Positions 8,165 through 22,639 of a DNA stretch of 64,000 nt are shown in pieces (position 1 is the first letter of the stretch; each line of letters opens with the position of its first letter). The translations under genes and the position numbers were made by a program. The stretch is taken from positions 9,404,269 to 9,468,268 of the forward strand of contig JAQFVV010012423.1 of assembly GCA_028023455.1 (NCBI GenBank). The letters are read 5' to 3'. The DNA is from Epiperipatus broadwayi. Lineage: Eukaryota; Onychophora; Udeonychophora; Euonychophora; Peripatidae. The notes beneath the pieces were generated by a model. The model worked only from the letters and a program-made list of their open reading frames with translations, ran no database searches and was not told the DNA's origin.

Positions 8165-11100
8165 ATAGCTTTCATAGCTATAAATGTAAAAAAAAAGTCA
8201 TTATAGTAATATACAGGTTGGGAACGTGAGAGAATACTGAATTCTAGTGATAGCTGTCGAATATGTCAGTATATGTTTTATTAAAATATTTTTATATCTC
8301 CTTATTAAAATAACAAAACATAAGCTAATAAAAATAACTTATAATTAAGAGAAAATAAAATGTACTAAAATATAGCTCACAGTAAAAGAAATAAATCAGA
8401 GATAAAATTAAAAATTAAACAAACGGTTAATTAAGGACTAAAATTAATAATTAAACATGGTTTGTTTCAGAACAAATTCTAATTTGTAAAAAAAGCAATA
8501 TTAGTTTCTTCTTTTTTTCCCTCTGTTTTTTGATTTTAATTTTTTAAAAAATAAAGTTGTGGTTCATCAAAAAACCTAATTAAATATTGATTTAAAATAG
8601 TAAAGTGATTTTGAAAATACATCCTAGGATGTTAATAATATGCTTTTTGAAGATGATGAAAAGGGTCATGATAAAAATGAATCAAGCTTCCTACCTTCCA
8701 TAGTGAAGTTGATATACAGCAAGTCATACATTTGCCAGTGGAAAAAAAATATCATCAAGATTTTGAAAAAATAACTATAATGACAAAGAAAACTAAGTAT
8801 TTGGGCCATTGTAATATCAATTGCTAATGCTCTTCTATAGGTATTAATCTGAACCCTGGCATCCAGCTTCATAATTTTGAAAGTCTAAAAATTCCAGCTT
8901 AGCCGGGAAGAAAAGTGATATTCATTAACAGTTGAAAAATATATGTTTCTGACTCCCTCCAAAATTCTACTGATTGATAAATTGTAAAATAAGAAACATG
9001 CTAAATTATGACTAAATAATTGATAGCCTGAAATAATTTGTTTGTCAGCCTGAAATAAGGAAAACCAAGAGAAAATAATCAACTTTTTATTTGTTTTCTA
9101 ATCTGCAAAAAAAAATGAAGAAAAGATAAATAGACTTTGGCCAGCCCGGAATTAAAAGCAAGAAGAATAAAAAAGTCATAATCATTATAAACAGTTTGGA
9201 ACTATGACAGAAGGTTGATAAGACTGTTATATATATATATATGTGTGTGTCACGTGACAAAGTTTTAATATCTTACATTTATGAACTAACATTTATTTAG
9301 TTATAGGTTTATTATATTTAATACTAATTTATTTTATTCTAAAAACGTATTATATACTTGTCTGTATCATTATATTCAGTTAAGGATAATATTGTGTACA
9401 TTTTTCATTAAATATTATGGAATTATTAAAGCCTTTTTATATGTTATAATTAAAACAGTGATCAGGCTAAAGGTTGGGCAAAGAATAAACAAATATTTTA
9501 TTTTATAGTAATAAATAAAGAATGTAATGAAAGTTATTAAAAGCCATTATGTTGTAGAAAATTATTTTTTATACCTTATCGATGATTGTATTTTCCATTT
9601 TTGGAGAGTTCATTATTTGAAAGGAGTGTTGATGCATTTATATCATTATTACTGCCTGGAATAAATTCTTGTTGAGTTTAAAACTTTAGTCTGTGTTTCA
9701 TTTTTGCATTTAATCAATTCAGTAAGATTTTTAAAACTAAGTAGGTAAATAGTGCAATATCATTATTGAGATTTTTGTATCCCAAACTTCTGATTGCACT
9801 GATGGGATGACTATTTAAAAAATACAGGTTTGGACTTGGGTTCATAGTTGTGTTATGATGGATCTTAATAAATTGTACCAGTTCAAAACAAATAAAGATG
9901 TCCACACAGCTCTGATCTTAGACTGATATATAGGCAATAGAGGCACATATATAATAATAATAATAATGTATGATGAGTAGGAAATATTACTATTGCATGG
10001 TAGACATTATCAGCAAAAGGCTACAAACTGATAAATCCCTTCAGTATGCACAGCACCAATTTTTGATTGGAATTTAAAAGTCATATCTCATTAAAATATG
10101 TACTGTGCTTAACTTTATTTACATATATTATGTGTCTAATCAATCATCTTTCTTTTTCTCAAAAAATATTAAAATTATTTTTTTTTTTATTCTTCTTCTG
10201 ATAAAAATTAGTGATAGAATAAAAGAAAAAGTTACAGTACTTTTGTGAAGGTAAATTTATAAATTTTATGTTTCTTTACTTGAATGAACAGCTGCATCCA
10301 TTTTAGTAAGACATTTTTGCAATCACAACAACATCATTTCGACCTTGAATTACAAATTTAAAATTATGATGAAATATTTTAAGAACACAAAATTAAACCA
10401 TTAGTATTTTTTCCAAACTTAAAAAAACTGTGAAGTGCTTTGTTTAGAAAGATCTTCTAGTTCTGAGTCTATATACTCACTTTTATATATGATAAATGGT
10501 TTCAGCTTTTGGTTAATGAAACATTCTCTTTGTGTTTTTAAACCACAAATTGTATGTATTTCTAATTTTAACTAAATATTTATCACATAATGTATTTATA
10601 ACTTGAGCTACTTCAGAAGTACAATAATTCTAGCACAATTTTTTCCCATAAACTGATACTTTATTCTTTTTGAATATCTGTCATTTTTAATGTAAACTTT
10701 TTTAGAAAACTATATCATTTATTTTTATTTTATCACATAAAAAATTTCTATTTTTTTTTTTCTATAATTGCTACTGTTAATATCTTATGATTTGGGGTCA
10801 TTTAAAATGAAATTTTACTTTTGGCATTTATGGCAATAAGATGAGAAAAAATGCCACTCTCATTAATCTCATTAATATAACTGAATGAGCAAACAAAATT
10901 TAGTGTACAACACAAAAATGAGTGAAATTATTCTATATAGACAAGTAAACATAATATTTACAAACTTTTATTTTTTGTACATTTTATTTAATATCTTTTT
11001 CAATCTGTGCATTATTCAATTCATACATTTTGAGATCATAAAAGTAGAAAATATATTGTATATATTAAAATTATTTAAAATACATAATAACAACTTCTGA

Positions 11101-12250
11101 GATACACTGGGACCAGTTTTATAAACAACTCATTTATCAGCTGTAGTAAGCACTTAAGAATTCCTAACGAGGCTAAAATAACTTTATATAAAGTACAATA
11201 TTTAAGACCATAGCATCATTTGATAAAGAGGATTTATTTAAATATGATCTTGTGTGAGGTTTATATTTCCATTATTTCACCAATAAGCAGAGGGCAGGTT
11301 GTTGCTTTAATTTACATATTATACGTTTTATGTCATTCATATAAAGTATGAGATTATAAAAATAATCGTGTAATTAAACAGAGAAATTAATTCTTCAGTA
11401 CACATATAACAATTGCCTTAAATATTCATCTATCTTTTTTTCTATTTTTCTATTTATCAATATATCTACTAATCCATTATCTGTCCATCTATTCTTCTAT
11501 TTTATAGTTATTTATTCATGTATCTAGTTTTTGATCATTTATTTATCTATTTTATATATATCTAACTATATACCTAGTTATCAATTTATAAGTTCATTGT
11601 TATAGTTTCAACAGTAGTAGCTCTTTCTCCAATATAATATACAAGAAAAATATATGAACTATTTTCAATTTTTTCAACTAAAATAATTTTTAATAATTGT
11701 CTGACTGTCTATATATTTATCTATTTATTTTATACATTTATGGCTTCCATTCACCTATTCAACCTTATAAACCTATTTGATTGCATACACAACTAACTCA
11801 TTTTTTCTAATAAATATTTCTAGTTCTTTTTTATTTTCAAGAATGATATCTTTTCTCTCTATTTCTTTTATAGGATTTTAACTTTAAGTGAATTATTAAT
11901 CAAAGTTATAAAATGTATCGTTTTATTTTATAATTTAGTATATTAGGCATATGTGAAGTTTTCCAAAAACTTTTACAATTTTTAGTGAATCTTTTTTTAT
12001 GAATACATATTTTATTATACATATATAACTATCTATAATTAAGTCTAAGGCAGTTTGGCTCTTGAACTTCTTATGACCTACTGAGCAATAAAACCCTTAA
12101 AAATATAATTTAAACTATACTTATTCAGATAAATATTAGAGATCAATTGAGAAAGTTTTTTTATTACATTAACTTTATTTTCAGAGAGTATTTATTTTAT
12201 CCCTCATTTTAATCTTACTTGATTGAAGAGACTTGAAATGCACAACTTGA
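8165..12250. other. AT-rich non-coding stretch
   Basis: No gene is supported. Minus-strand open frames at 8666-8872 and 8885-9082 and the plus frame at 10885-11100 lack recognisable domains and sit in AT-rich sequence. A TA/TG microsatellite lies at 9229-9250, an ATA run near 9950-9965, and a weak CTAT-like tract at 11430-11570. Confidence 0.55.
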
Positions 12251-12320
12251 CTAGTCACTATATATATATATATATTAAAACAGACTAGTCACTATATATA
12301 TATATATATTAAAACAGACA
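12251..12320. repeat. Two-copy duplication ending in (TA)n
   Basis: GACTAGTCAC followed by a TA run and TTAAAACAGAC appears twice in tandem, about 35 bp apart. This looks like slippage at the TA microsatellite. Confidence 0.85.
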
Positions 12321-13495
12321 GGTTGTTTCACATATATAATTTGAAGTTCTCCCCTCCCCCAATTTAAAACTGTCAAGATAAAATAAAAAAAAGTTGACAC
12401 AGTTTTCAAAAATAAAAGTTAAAATGAAGAAATAAAAAGAAGACAGCAATTTAAAAATTAATATTTTAAAATATTAAAAGTACTGTTAAAATGTAGTATT
12501 TTGTGAAAGTTTAATGTTTACAGATTATCAAAAAGAAGGCTGTAATTAACAATTAATAAAAAAAAGATTGCTGTGGGCATAAAAATCAATAGATGTTTTT
12601 CAAAAACATCAGATAAGAGTCATTAGAATCTGTTCCCCCTAGAAATAGATGGCCAATGAGGAAAGAAAATAAACACATAGACCTTTGAGAAGATGTGTTA
12701 GATCGACCCCAAAACAGAGATAAAAAAAGCATAAACAGATAAATAGGGAAGTAGAGATTGCTTAAAAGATTTTTGTAGCAGACATATGATTAGAAGGCAT
12801 CAAGACTGTTATTAGAGAAATCCATATTATATGACTACTACTCCAACAAATCTTGGAGCATAGTGAATAATAAAAAGAAGGAATCTGTAACTAAAAAAAT
12901 ATTAAATGAAAAAACAAGTGGTTAAAATATTATATCTTCAAATGTCTGGGTAATCGAAAATAGCTTTCTCTCTTCTCTGCCCTTGGTTCAGTTATGAAGT
13001 AAAATAAAATCAAGGCCTGTGAACTGACCATTGACTTGTTAAGCTCTCAGAACACCCCTTATTGATTGGAAAATTTATAGTGAACCACCAACAGATATAG
13101 GTTCAGGTAGGGAAATTGTAAATCTTTTATAGCCTTTTATAATATGTAAAAATATTTTGTAAATTGTATTTCTTAAGTTAAAATATAATATAATGAAATG
13201 TTGCTTTTAAATTGATTGATTGTAAGTAATACAAAAAGAAAATATATTTAAAAATGGAACGCAGTGGAATAATAGGTGAAATAAAAATATTTTGTAAGAT
13301 GTGTTTATTAAGATAATCTATGATTTAATAAAATGTCATTTTCTGGATTGATTGATTATTAAAATGCTTCCAAATAATAATAAAAAAATTTATTCTGAGT
13401 AATGGTTATTATTTTATAAAAAAAACTTTGATAGAATGAACTGCCTCTGGAACCACACATACATAAATTAAAGAAATGTTTATATATATAAATTA
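12321..13495. other. AT-rich non-coding stretch
   Basis: Nothing gene-like is supported. The sequence is unremarkable AT-rich DNA between the TA duplication and the satellite array. Confidence 0.55.
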
Positions 13496-13499
13496 AAGA

Positions 13500-14820
13500 A
13501 TAATAATGAAATCTCTTTCAAATAATGACTTCAAAATGTATTGATATGATGAATAAGTGGCTCAAACCCACACTGAATATATTAAGTAATAATAAATCTC
13601 TTTCAAATAATGACTTCAAATGGTATTGATATGATGAATAAGTGATTCAAACCCACACTGAATATATCAACAAATAATAAATCTCTTCAAATGACTTCAA
13701 AATGTATTGATATGATGAATAAGTGGTTCAAACCCACACTGAATATATCAAGTAAATGGTATTGATATGATGAATAAGTGGTTCAAACCCACACTGAATA
13801 TATTAAGTAATAATAAGAAATCTCTTTCAAATAATGACTTCAAACTGTATTGAAATAGTGAATAAGCAGTTCAAACCCACACTGAATATAAATCTCTTTC
13901 AAATAATGACTTCAAACTGTATTGAAATGGTGAATAAGTAGTTCACACTCACACTGAATATATTAAGTAATAATAAATCTTTTCAAATAAACTTCAAACT
14001 GTATTGATATGATGAATAAGTGGTTCAAACCCGCACTGAATATTAAGTAATAAATCTCTTCCAAATGTTGATTTCAAATTGTATTGATATGATGAATAAG
14101 TGGTTCAAACCCACACTGAATATATTAAGTAATAATAAGAAATCTCTTTCAAATAATGACTTCAAACTGTATTGAAATAGTGAATAAGCGGTTCAAACCC
14201 ACACTGAATATATTAAGTAATAATAAATCTCTTTCAAATAATGACCTCAAACTGTATTGAAATGGTGAATAAGTAGTTCACACTCACACTGAATATATTA
14301 AGTAATAATAAATCTTTCCAAATAAACTTCAAACTGTATTGATATGATGAATAAGTGGTTCAAACCTGCACTGAATATTAAGTAATAAATTTCTTCTAAA
14401 TGGTGATTTCAAATTGTATTGATATGATGAATAAGTGGTTCAAACCCACACTGAATATATTAAGTAATAATAAATCTTTTTCAAATAATGACTTCAAACT
14501 CTATTGATATGATGAATAAGTGGTTCATACCCACACTGAATATATTAAGTAATAATAAATCTTTTTCAAATAATGACTTCAAACTGTATTGAAATAGTGA
14601 ATAAGTAGTTCAAATCCACACTATATTAAATAATAATAAATCTCTTTCAAATAATGACTTCAAATGGTATTGATATGATGAATAAGTGGTGCAAATCCAC
14701 ACTGAATATTAAGTAATAATAAATCTCTTCCAAATAATGACATCAAACTGCAATCTCTTCCCAATAATGACTTCAAATTGTATTGATATGATAAATAAGT
14801 GGTTTAAGCCCACAATTGTA
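13500..14820. repeat. Satellite array, ~85-bp unit, about 16 copies
   Basis: The unit contains AATCTCTTTCAAATAATGAC, TTCAAACTGTATTGATATGA, TGAATAAGTGGTTCAAACCC and ACACTGAATATATTAAGT. Copies vary from about 56 to 90 bp through internal deletions. Stretches near 13800-14050 and 14100-14400 repeat the same order of variant units (the TAAGCAG/TAAGCGG variant, then the TAAGTAGTTCACAC variant, then a shortened unit), indicating a higher-order duplication of several units. GTGG-TTCAAAC-CCAC in each unit can fold like a tRNA T-arm. No open frame crosses it. Confidence 0.92.
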
Positions 14821-15189
14821 TGATATGTAAAATAAAAATAAATCCTTGGGATTCCTGGATTAAAACACAGATTTCTTGATACCTGGATTAAAATAAGTAC
14901 TTCAATACTTGGATAGAATAAATACTTTAAGATACCTAAATAAATTAATTACTTCTATACCTATGGATAAGTGTTTATGCAGATGAGGGAGCTTCAAACC
15001 TAGAAGAACAATTTCCACTCAGGAACAATAAAAAACATCCATAAGGTACACACAGATATGAAGACAGCCAGTATAGAGACTGTCAGCAAACTTTTCCTTC
15101 TTCTTTAATAACTTTATAAGTCATATTGATATTAAATAAAATTATTGTTTCAAAATAAATAATACTCATTTGCATCATTCATCCAATTG

Positions 15190-15760
15190 TGCACTGGTTC
15201 ACAAGAATCTCATGCCCCCTAAGCTATGTTCAGCATAATCAGATGATGGTAAGTAATGTTGTAGTGAGACGGAACTCTAATGGCACCATTTGGGAAACCA
15301 AACACATAAATTTCTAGATGCTTCCAGTCTCTATGGTGCTACATCCTCTGATGAGCAGGAAACATTGTTGTAGGTGGAGTAACATCTGCATTGGGGAATG
15401 CCAATCAATAGTTCCTTCCTGCAATATGCTCATCAGAAAATATTTACAATTGATGTAAAGAGGTTGGATGATCTTGTCTGGGTACAATGTATATATAGAG
15501 CTTGCAAATTAACTATTAACAAGCTTTGCAGAATATCCCCAATCCCAGATGGTTTCTGTTACTGGCTTACTCAGTGAGGGGCTAGGATATTCAAGCATTA
15601 GATTAAAAATACCAGGACAAGCCTAGCACCATATCTAATGGATAATTATTGAGGAGAAAATGTGACAATTTCAGACATTCATATGTCTTCCAAACTAGCT
15701 ATCTAACCTGCATATCCATATGGGACTGAACCAAGTTCAGATGCACCATATATTAATAAC
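15190..15760 (-). repeat. Degenerate relative of the family B repeat
   Basis: On the minus strand around 15530-15600 the order CCTCACTGA, AAGCC, AGAAAC, CATCTGGG, GGGGATATT parallels the family B hammerhead region, but the core reads CTGAGTA and key bases are lost. AGAGCTTGCAAATTAACT with AAGCTTTGCAGA (15495-15535) recurs at 15876-15912. CTGATGAGCAGGAAAC at 15357-15372 has a core-like CTGATGA directly followed by GAAAC without room for stem II. Confidence 0.45.
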
Positions 15761-16147
15761 TTTAGCAATATAAAATTGCCAAAGCCTTAATAGCAAAAAA
15801 TAAAACTATAAAGACATCAAGTTATATGCCACATGACCTAATTTTAACCAACTTGTATTACAAATGTTATATATAGAGCTTGCAAATAAACTCTTAATAA
15901 GCTTTGCAGAGTATATATGTATTAAGATGATGAAGCAAGTTACTCAAGGCTTTAATAGATTTATAAATATAGATGATAACAAAATGCAAAAGAATAGTCC
16001 TGTAAAAAGTAAAAAAGCAATTATAAAATGCTTAAACATTTCAGTGCATAAAAAGTAGTTATAGCAGAAAAAATAATTATACACCCTTTATTAAATCAAT
16101 ATTTAATAGTTAAATACAAGTATAGTATATTTACTTAGGCTAAATAT

Positions 16148-16245
16148 AATTAGAGAGGATTTGAACCCATATTTTCAATCTCCTTATAAGATGGAGTGCA
16201 TGACTGAAGGGAGCTTGAAAGTCTGGTTTCAAATTCCCTCTAATT
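16148..16245. mobile_element. 98-bp palindromic element made of two family ends
   Basis: The left 36 bp (AATTAGAGAGGATTTGAACC...AATCTCC) is the approximate reverse complement of the right end (GGGAGCTTGAAAG...CCCTCTAATT), with about 25 bp between. These are the same ends that bound 7694-8160. This looks like a minimal internally deleted derivative. Confidence 0.65.
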
Positions 16246-16259
16246 AAATCAATCTTTAT

Positions 16260-19200
16260 AATTATTAGTTTATATATATAAATTATAATGAATAATAAAA
16301 TAATATATAAAACTATTGTTTTCGTTTTGTATAAATATTTTTTACTACATATGCATTAGAAAACTAAGTCTTATATCTAAATCATTTTGGTTTATAAATT
16401 GAGTTTTATTTTCTTGCCGTTGTTCAAAGATAAGCAATTATGACAGTATGATTTAAAATATAGTGATAATTTTATTCTTTAAGCTGACATTTTCTTTAAA
16501 AAATAACAGATTAAAAATGATTAGTAAATATTATAAAAAAGATTAGTTTTTTTACGGATTAACTCAGTTCTATTATAAAAACATTTATAAAATAATTTAA
16601 CTTCGTTCAAGTCATTGACATTATAACGTTTTAAACATAATTTGATTAATGTAATATATTATGAAATTCATATACATAAATTATACTATTAGTGAATTGA
16701 CATTTAAAATAACTAAAAAGAAGAAATACATAAAATTAATACTAATACAGTGCATGAAAAAAGGTAGTTATTCATCGTACTGTACTAGAAATTGTTAATA
16801 TGCTATAAGACCTATCATCAGTTTAAAAGAATACATATTTTTTTTAGAACTGCATAACTTATTTTATACTGGGGAAAAAAATCACATATTAGAGAAAACA
16901 CCCGAAATAAATTGAGAAACTTTATGAAAGTTGGTAATTAAAAATAAGTGTTTACATTATTTGTTAGTCACATATTACTTTTTTTAGAATTATTTTCAAC
17001 ATAAGGTTATTTGTTTATCTGGCAATAGCTTTTTGAAACTTTCTGAAAAAAAAATAAAGAAAGATTTTTTTAAATTACATAATGAATAAAGATTTTTTTT
17101 AAAAAAAAGCATTATATGTTTTTTAAACATTATTTTTATTTTAAAATATTCCGGACTGAAGAATATTTTTTAAATGGTGATTTGTCAAAAAAATTAGTTT
17201 TCACGAAAAAAAAAATTTTTTTTTTTATTAGCATCTGTATAGAGGATACATTTTTTTTTCAAATACTTTTCTAAGCCTTCTATGAATTTTAAATTTTCAT
17301 AAATTAAACACAATTTGGATTAAATAACACTTTGCGTTTTTATTGCACTGTATTCTAAATTCATCACATAACTATTTATATTATTAAATGAGCTTAATAA
17401 TTTTTACACGTTATTCGTTAAGGCCCACTTTTGAAGAAACAGATTTTAATAATAATATTCATAGGTATGAAAAGAATGGAGTTATAATTTTTATATAAAA
17501 CACATCATTGTCATTATCATTTCATTTTCATAAACTTATTTATTGAATGATTTTTTAAAATTAGATTTGCAATGTGACATTTGATATATGAACTTAAGAT
17601 TTTTTAAATTTTCATCAGCACACACTCTTTATCTCCACACCCTATCATAACTGTCCATCAATATATAAAATCCAGATTTACCCCCTATTTCACTGTTTTT
17701 GGATATGATATAATGCTCAACATAAAATATAAAAGCATACACTATTTCATCCATTTTTTTGTTAATTATTTATAATTTTAACACTGATCACTGGATTATT
17801 ATATATAATTTTTGTAAATACAGCTCGTTCAGACTATAAACAAATCAAATGCACTAAAACACATAATTTAATATCACTTTTTTCATTAATTATTTGATAA
17901 TAAATGCCTCAGTATGTTGAAATCTGAATGACTTTCTGTTATGAAAACAATAACAAAAACAACAGCAGGTTTTTACAAATATTTTTTTTATAAAATTAAT
18001 TTGAAATAATTATTACAATTTAGAATAATCTCTTAATTACCAGCATTTGAGAATATATTTCTCCCCAAAAATTTAATATTCAAATATTATTTAAATAGAC
18101 CATTTCAAATGTCTTTAAAATTTTTTTTATTAGAAAGACATTTCTCAAAGAAGATCAAATGGAAAATTACTTCCTGGGTTGAATTTATTAAATATATTGT
18201 TTTTGAAATATATGTTTTATGTTAGTCAAAATGTAATCAAGTTATGTGGTGCTTTTATTTAAATGTTTCCAGGTGCATTTCACTTCAGATTTTTCTTTCC
18301 CTCCCACAAAAGACTTTGTAATATAAATTTTTCTTTATATACAAGTTTGTCCACAGGAATTTCACCTTTCAATCATTTTTAATTTCATGTGCAACAATCT
18401 CTTACAACTATTTTACAGCATTGTTTAGTTTGATCTAAAAATTTTCCATATATCTAAATAAAATTATTCATCACAATGATAAATTATTGGGATATAAATA
18501 TGATTTATATTCATTTGGTATCTTTTCTTAAGATAAACAATTAATCTTAACATTCTATTATGAAATAAAATGAATCCCATAATATTGTTTCTCCATTTTT
18601 TTTATTTGTAATGAATTTACTCCACTTGAACTTCCAATATCTGTGATTTTATAGTAACATATATGTTTATTTTTCAAGTGAACTATTTTTTTACCATTTT
18701 TTTTTTAAATTCCACTTAATATTTCACAATTCCATCTCATGTAATTTTGATCTGTTTGTAAGATGTAGATAAAATAAAAGATCATTGTCAATTGACAACC
18801 TAATTTTATAATCCAGTTATTTTTAGCATCTTCTGTTTTCATTCACTAATTACAGCTGTGATTGATGACTTTAAAATATCTGGGATATAAGGTTCATAAT
18901 TTATTGCTATCTATCATGCCAAAAAATATAAAAAAAGAGCATTCCCACATTCCCAAATTTATATTGTCTTCAAGAAAACCCAATTAATCTTTCATAAATT
19001 TATAAGGAATCAAAGTAAACAATGATTATGATGTTTCTTGGTCAAATTCAGAAGTAAAAATCAACAATGCACCCTAGTGAATAATACATATTGGTAATCC
19101 CATAGTAACAGCAATTATAATAATAAATGTTATTGGGTGGTGATTAGAAATTTGCCCTATTTAATTTCTTTAAGGCTTGAAAAAGTAATCAAAGGGTATC

Positions 19201-22200
19201 TTTCTAGTTATTAGCAATTATTTTTTGAAATAACATAACACACACATATATAATCTATTAGTAGTTTCAACTATAAACAGATTATTAAAATTCTAAAAAT
19301 AAGAGCCACATGCCAATGCAAATAACAACATGACAAGCAAGCTATCATAGCACAATATTTCCACCTTATACATAATAACACAAGATATGGCCTAAAAGTA
19401 AAAAAATCTAATGTCAAATATTTAAACAAATAATGCAATGTAGTAATTAAATTAGACATGTGTGATACAGTAAGTTTTTAGAGAAACAACGTTAAGCTCT
19501 TGAAACAATTATCAAACCTAACTTAAAATAACAAATGTAATTTAAAGTGATTGCTTAACACCTTCACACTCTTATTTCCATACACTTAAGATTTGCCCAT
19601 ACATAAATGTTTGGGTTGAAAAAATGGGAGGATTCATTTCATTCTTTCTAAAATACTATATCTCATGTCTGGAAAAAGTGAGAGTATTCATTTATAATTT
19701 ATTTTTAAAAGCGCATGTGCATTGGCTTAATCGCTAATATCACTATTACAGTATTAAAACATAGCATTATATAAAATAATATCTCAATATATATATATAT
19801 AAAGTTAGGAAAAAATTAAATCCAAAACAAATAAAATTTAAATTTAAATTTCAAAAGCAAATATATATATATATCAAATTCAAATGGAAATCAAATTTTT
19901 AAGATTAAAATAAAAAAAAACTAAGCAGAAAAAAGTCCTAAATAAAAACATTTATTTTTAGAATTTTAAATAATTCAGTAAATAAATAATCGAATAGCAA
20001 AGTATTTCTCAGGCATTAATAGGAACTTCAAGAATTGAATGTGATAAATGCAGGGACAAGTTATAGACCTCAAGTTCCAGAATTCATCAAATTATCATTA
20101 CTCCAAACCATGCTAGGCAATAGTATTTTGCATTAAGTATATAAATCTAAACCAGAGTCTACATAAATATAGTGGCAAATGATGAAGTCATACTAATGCA
20201 TGAATCCTCATCCATGAAGCCCAATTTATTAGATTGCAAATTATCAAAACTTTTTCTAAAATATATTTTTGGTAAATTATTGATGATGATTTATTTTTTT
20301 AAATTTGTTAGTTATTCGGATATTCACCAATATAGATGGACAGTTTTAAACCGTATTAAAATATAATATAATGTAACTCTTGTCTTTTCATTTTGAAGAT
20401 TACTTGTCAGAAAAAAAGAACATTTTTTTGGTGCAATAAAATCATTTTGCTGTTATTTTCTTTTAATATGTTATCTTCAAAAAATTTAATTTTTAAAAGT
20501 TAAAAACATGTTTTGTTAAAACACAAGCTCTCCCAAAAGAAATACTTTTAGTGATATATCAAAATTTAAATTGAGACAAGAAATAAAAAAAACAAAGCAG
20601 GATAATATATAAATATATGATGTTATAAAAATGTACTTAATTTAAAAAAAGTTTTGCTATTTTAAAAGTTTTGCAGGGATAATGTTTAAATGAATAGAAC
20701 AAAAGAGTTGATAAATGAAGTTGTGATAATGGAAAGTGGTATAGGATTCCCATAGGAAAAATGTTAACAATTCAAACTACATTCCCTATTTTAAATAGTA
20801 ACACACATTACCCTTAAACAATGTAAGTGTATAAATATAATATTTATTAAAAAAACAAAATAAAGAAAAAATATTAATTAAATAAATATGTAAGTTATAA
20901 AAATAATTGAATTATTTGGAATAAAAAAGACTATATAGAAGTTAATGATTTTTTTCCTGTGATTCATCTAGTCGAATCCCACAGTTTTAATGAGTTTTGT
21001 TTTAAATAAGAAACTTTCTCAGGCACATTTTCACCCTCTGTTGAGAAATTTTGCAAAGCTTTTTTTTACAGCTTTAAAATTCATGGATATTTTTTTCTAA
21101 TATTTTAATTTAAAAAAAACTCAAAAGATGACAGGAAAATCGAATATGTAGGTCTTCAAAGTTTCTTAAACTTTATGATAATTGGTCTCCATTATATATT
21201 CATAAATCTCAAGATTACTTCAAGAAAATATTATGATGGTTTAAAAACTTGATTTTTTGAAAAGTTTATGATTATTTTTGTATTGTAATTGTGTAATAAT
21301 TATTAAAAATCAAAATATATATTATTACCTATTTGTCTTTTACAAAAATGTTTTATTTTTAAATATAAAAAAATATATTCTTCTATGTAACATTATCTTA
21401 AAGATTATGGTCATGGAAAATACAACTGTCTAGAAATGATGTCACTCAACAGACTGTTATAAAATTTAGTGATATGGTAAAAATTGCAAAAAATTTTAAC
21501 TTTTAAAGCATAAATTGATAGATTTACTAAATATTAAAATAATTCATTCAGATCTTTAAAACAAACATCAAACAAAGAAGATTTCATTCATTTTACAAAT
21601 TGAATCTGTTCTATCTAAAATTTGATGACATGACAGCACTTTGTTTTGATTAAATTTTAATTTTTGAAATAATTCTGAAAATCAGATATGATGTTCTAAA
21701 ATTTATTTAATTTCTAAATAAAAGTATCTATCAAATGAAGTCAAATTTATTATATTCTGATAAATATTAATGTTTTAATATTAAAGTGAAAGTTGAAAAC
21801 TTAAATCTAGTGAGAACAAAGAAATCTGTTAGAATGTTAGCAAAGTACAAAATGGTTAATTACTAATATGTTTTTTTTTTTTAAAAAAACATCAACAAGA
21901 GTTTTCTGCATTTTTTGCATCTAAATTTTAAAGATAAAATTCAATCTACAAAGACAAAAATGCATTTTTAATTTCACATATCAGAGAATGGATATTTTAA
22001 AAAAATATATAATTAATGATGGTAAATTTGACAATTACTTTTCATAAGTTTCTTATAACTATCAGCTTTATATTTGTTTCAGCCACAGTGTTTTCATCAA
22101 TTCAGTTTTTTTTGGGAAATAACTTTTAACAGATACATTTCTAGTAATTTTTCAAAAGAATGATATGGAAGATATTGATAATTGAATTGTATTGATGAAG

Positions 22201-22600
22201 ACCCTAAAATGTTATGTAATCAGATTTGAACTTTCATTTAAACTAATTATCTTCATCTAATAAAAATTATCTTATCATCAGATGGTCGAATTTAATGTCA
22301 AAGAATTTTGATTTAATAACAAAATATGCTTGAGATAATATACATGTATCTTTGTAAAAAGACTCATACTGGGAATGGTTAACCTAGGTATTTGCCAAAA
22401 TCATGATCTGAAGTTTGAATATATTTACTGAACTTGTAAAAGTTTTTGGTATCTGGTCTATATCTAAATCAGGTAGCCATCCATTGATTGGTAAATGGAT
22501 ATTCAGCTATATATAGTTAAAAAATAAAAGATGACAAAAACCCTGCAAAAATCTTTTATGTATGCAGTTGAGTAACTGATAAATTGTCTTTTTTACTGTT
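16260..22600. other. AT-rich non-coding stretch
   Basis: About 6 kb with no supported gene. Open frames at 19271-19459 (-) and 20172-20366 (+) have no recognisable domain. TA runs lie near 19786-19801 and 19861-19874. Poly-A and poly-T tracts are frequent (for example 17205-17228). Confidence 0.55.
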
Positions 22601-22639
22601 TTCAAAGCAATGCTATTTTCTTTTTTAATTGCAGTGGAC

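Noticed and set aside
13500-14820. CRISPR-like regular repeats
   Set aside because: Unit and spacer are one continuous ~85-bp satellite in a eukaryotic context; no unique spacers.
16810-16830. Minus-strand CTGATGA near 16820, and similar CTGATGA occurrences at 17620, 22275, 26148, 50065 and 58998
   Set aside because: None is followed by a stem II and GAA at the right distance; expected by chance in AT-rich DNA.
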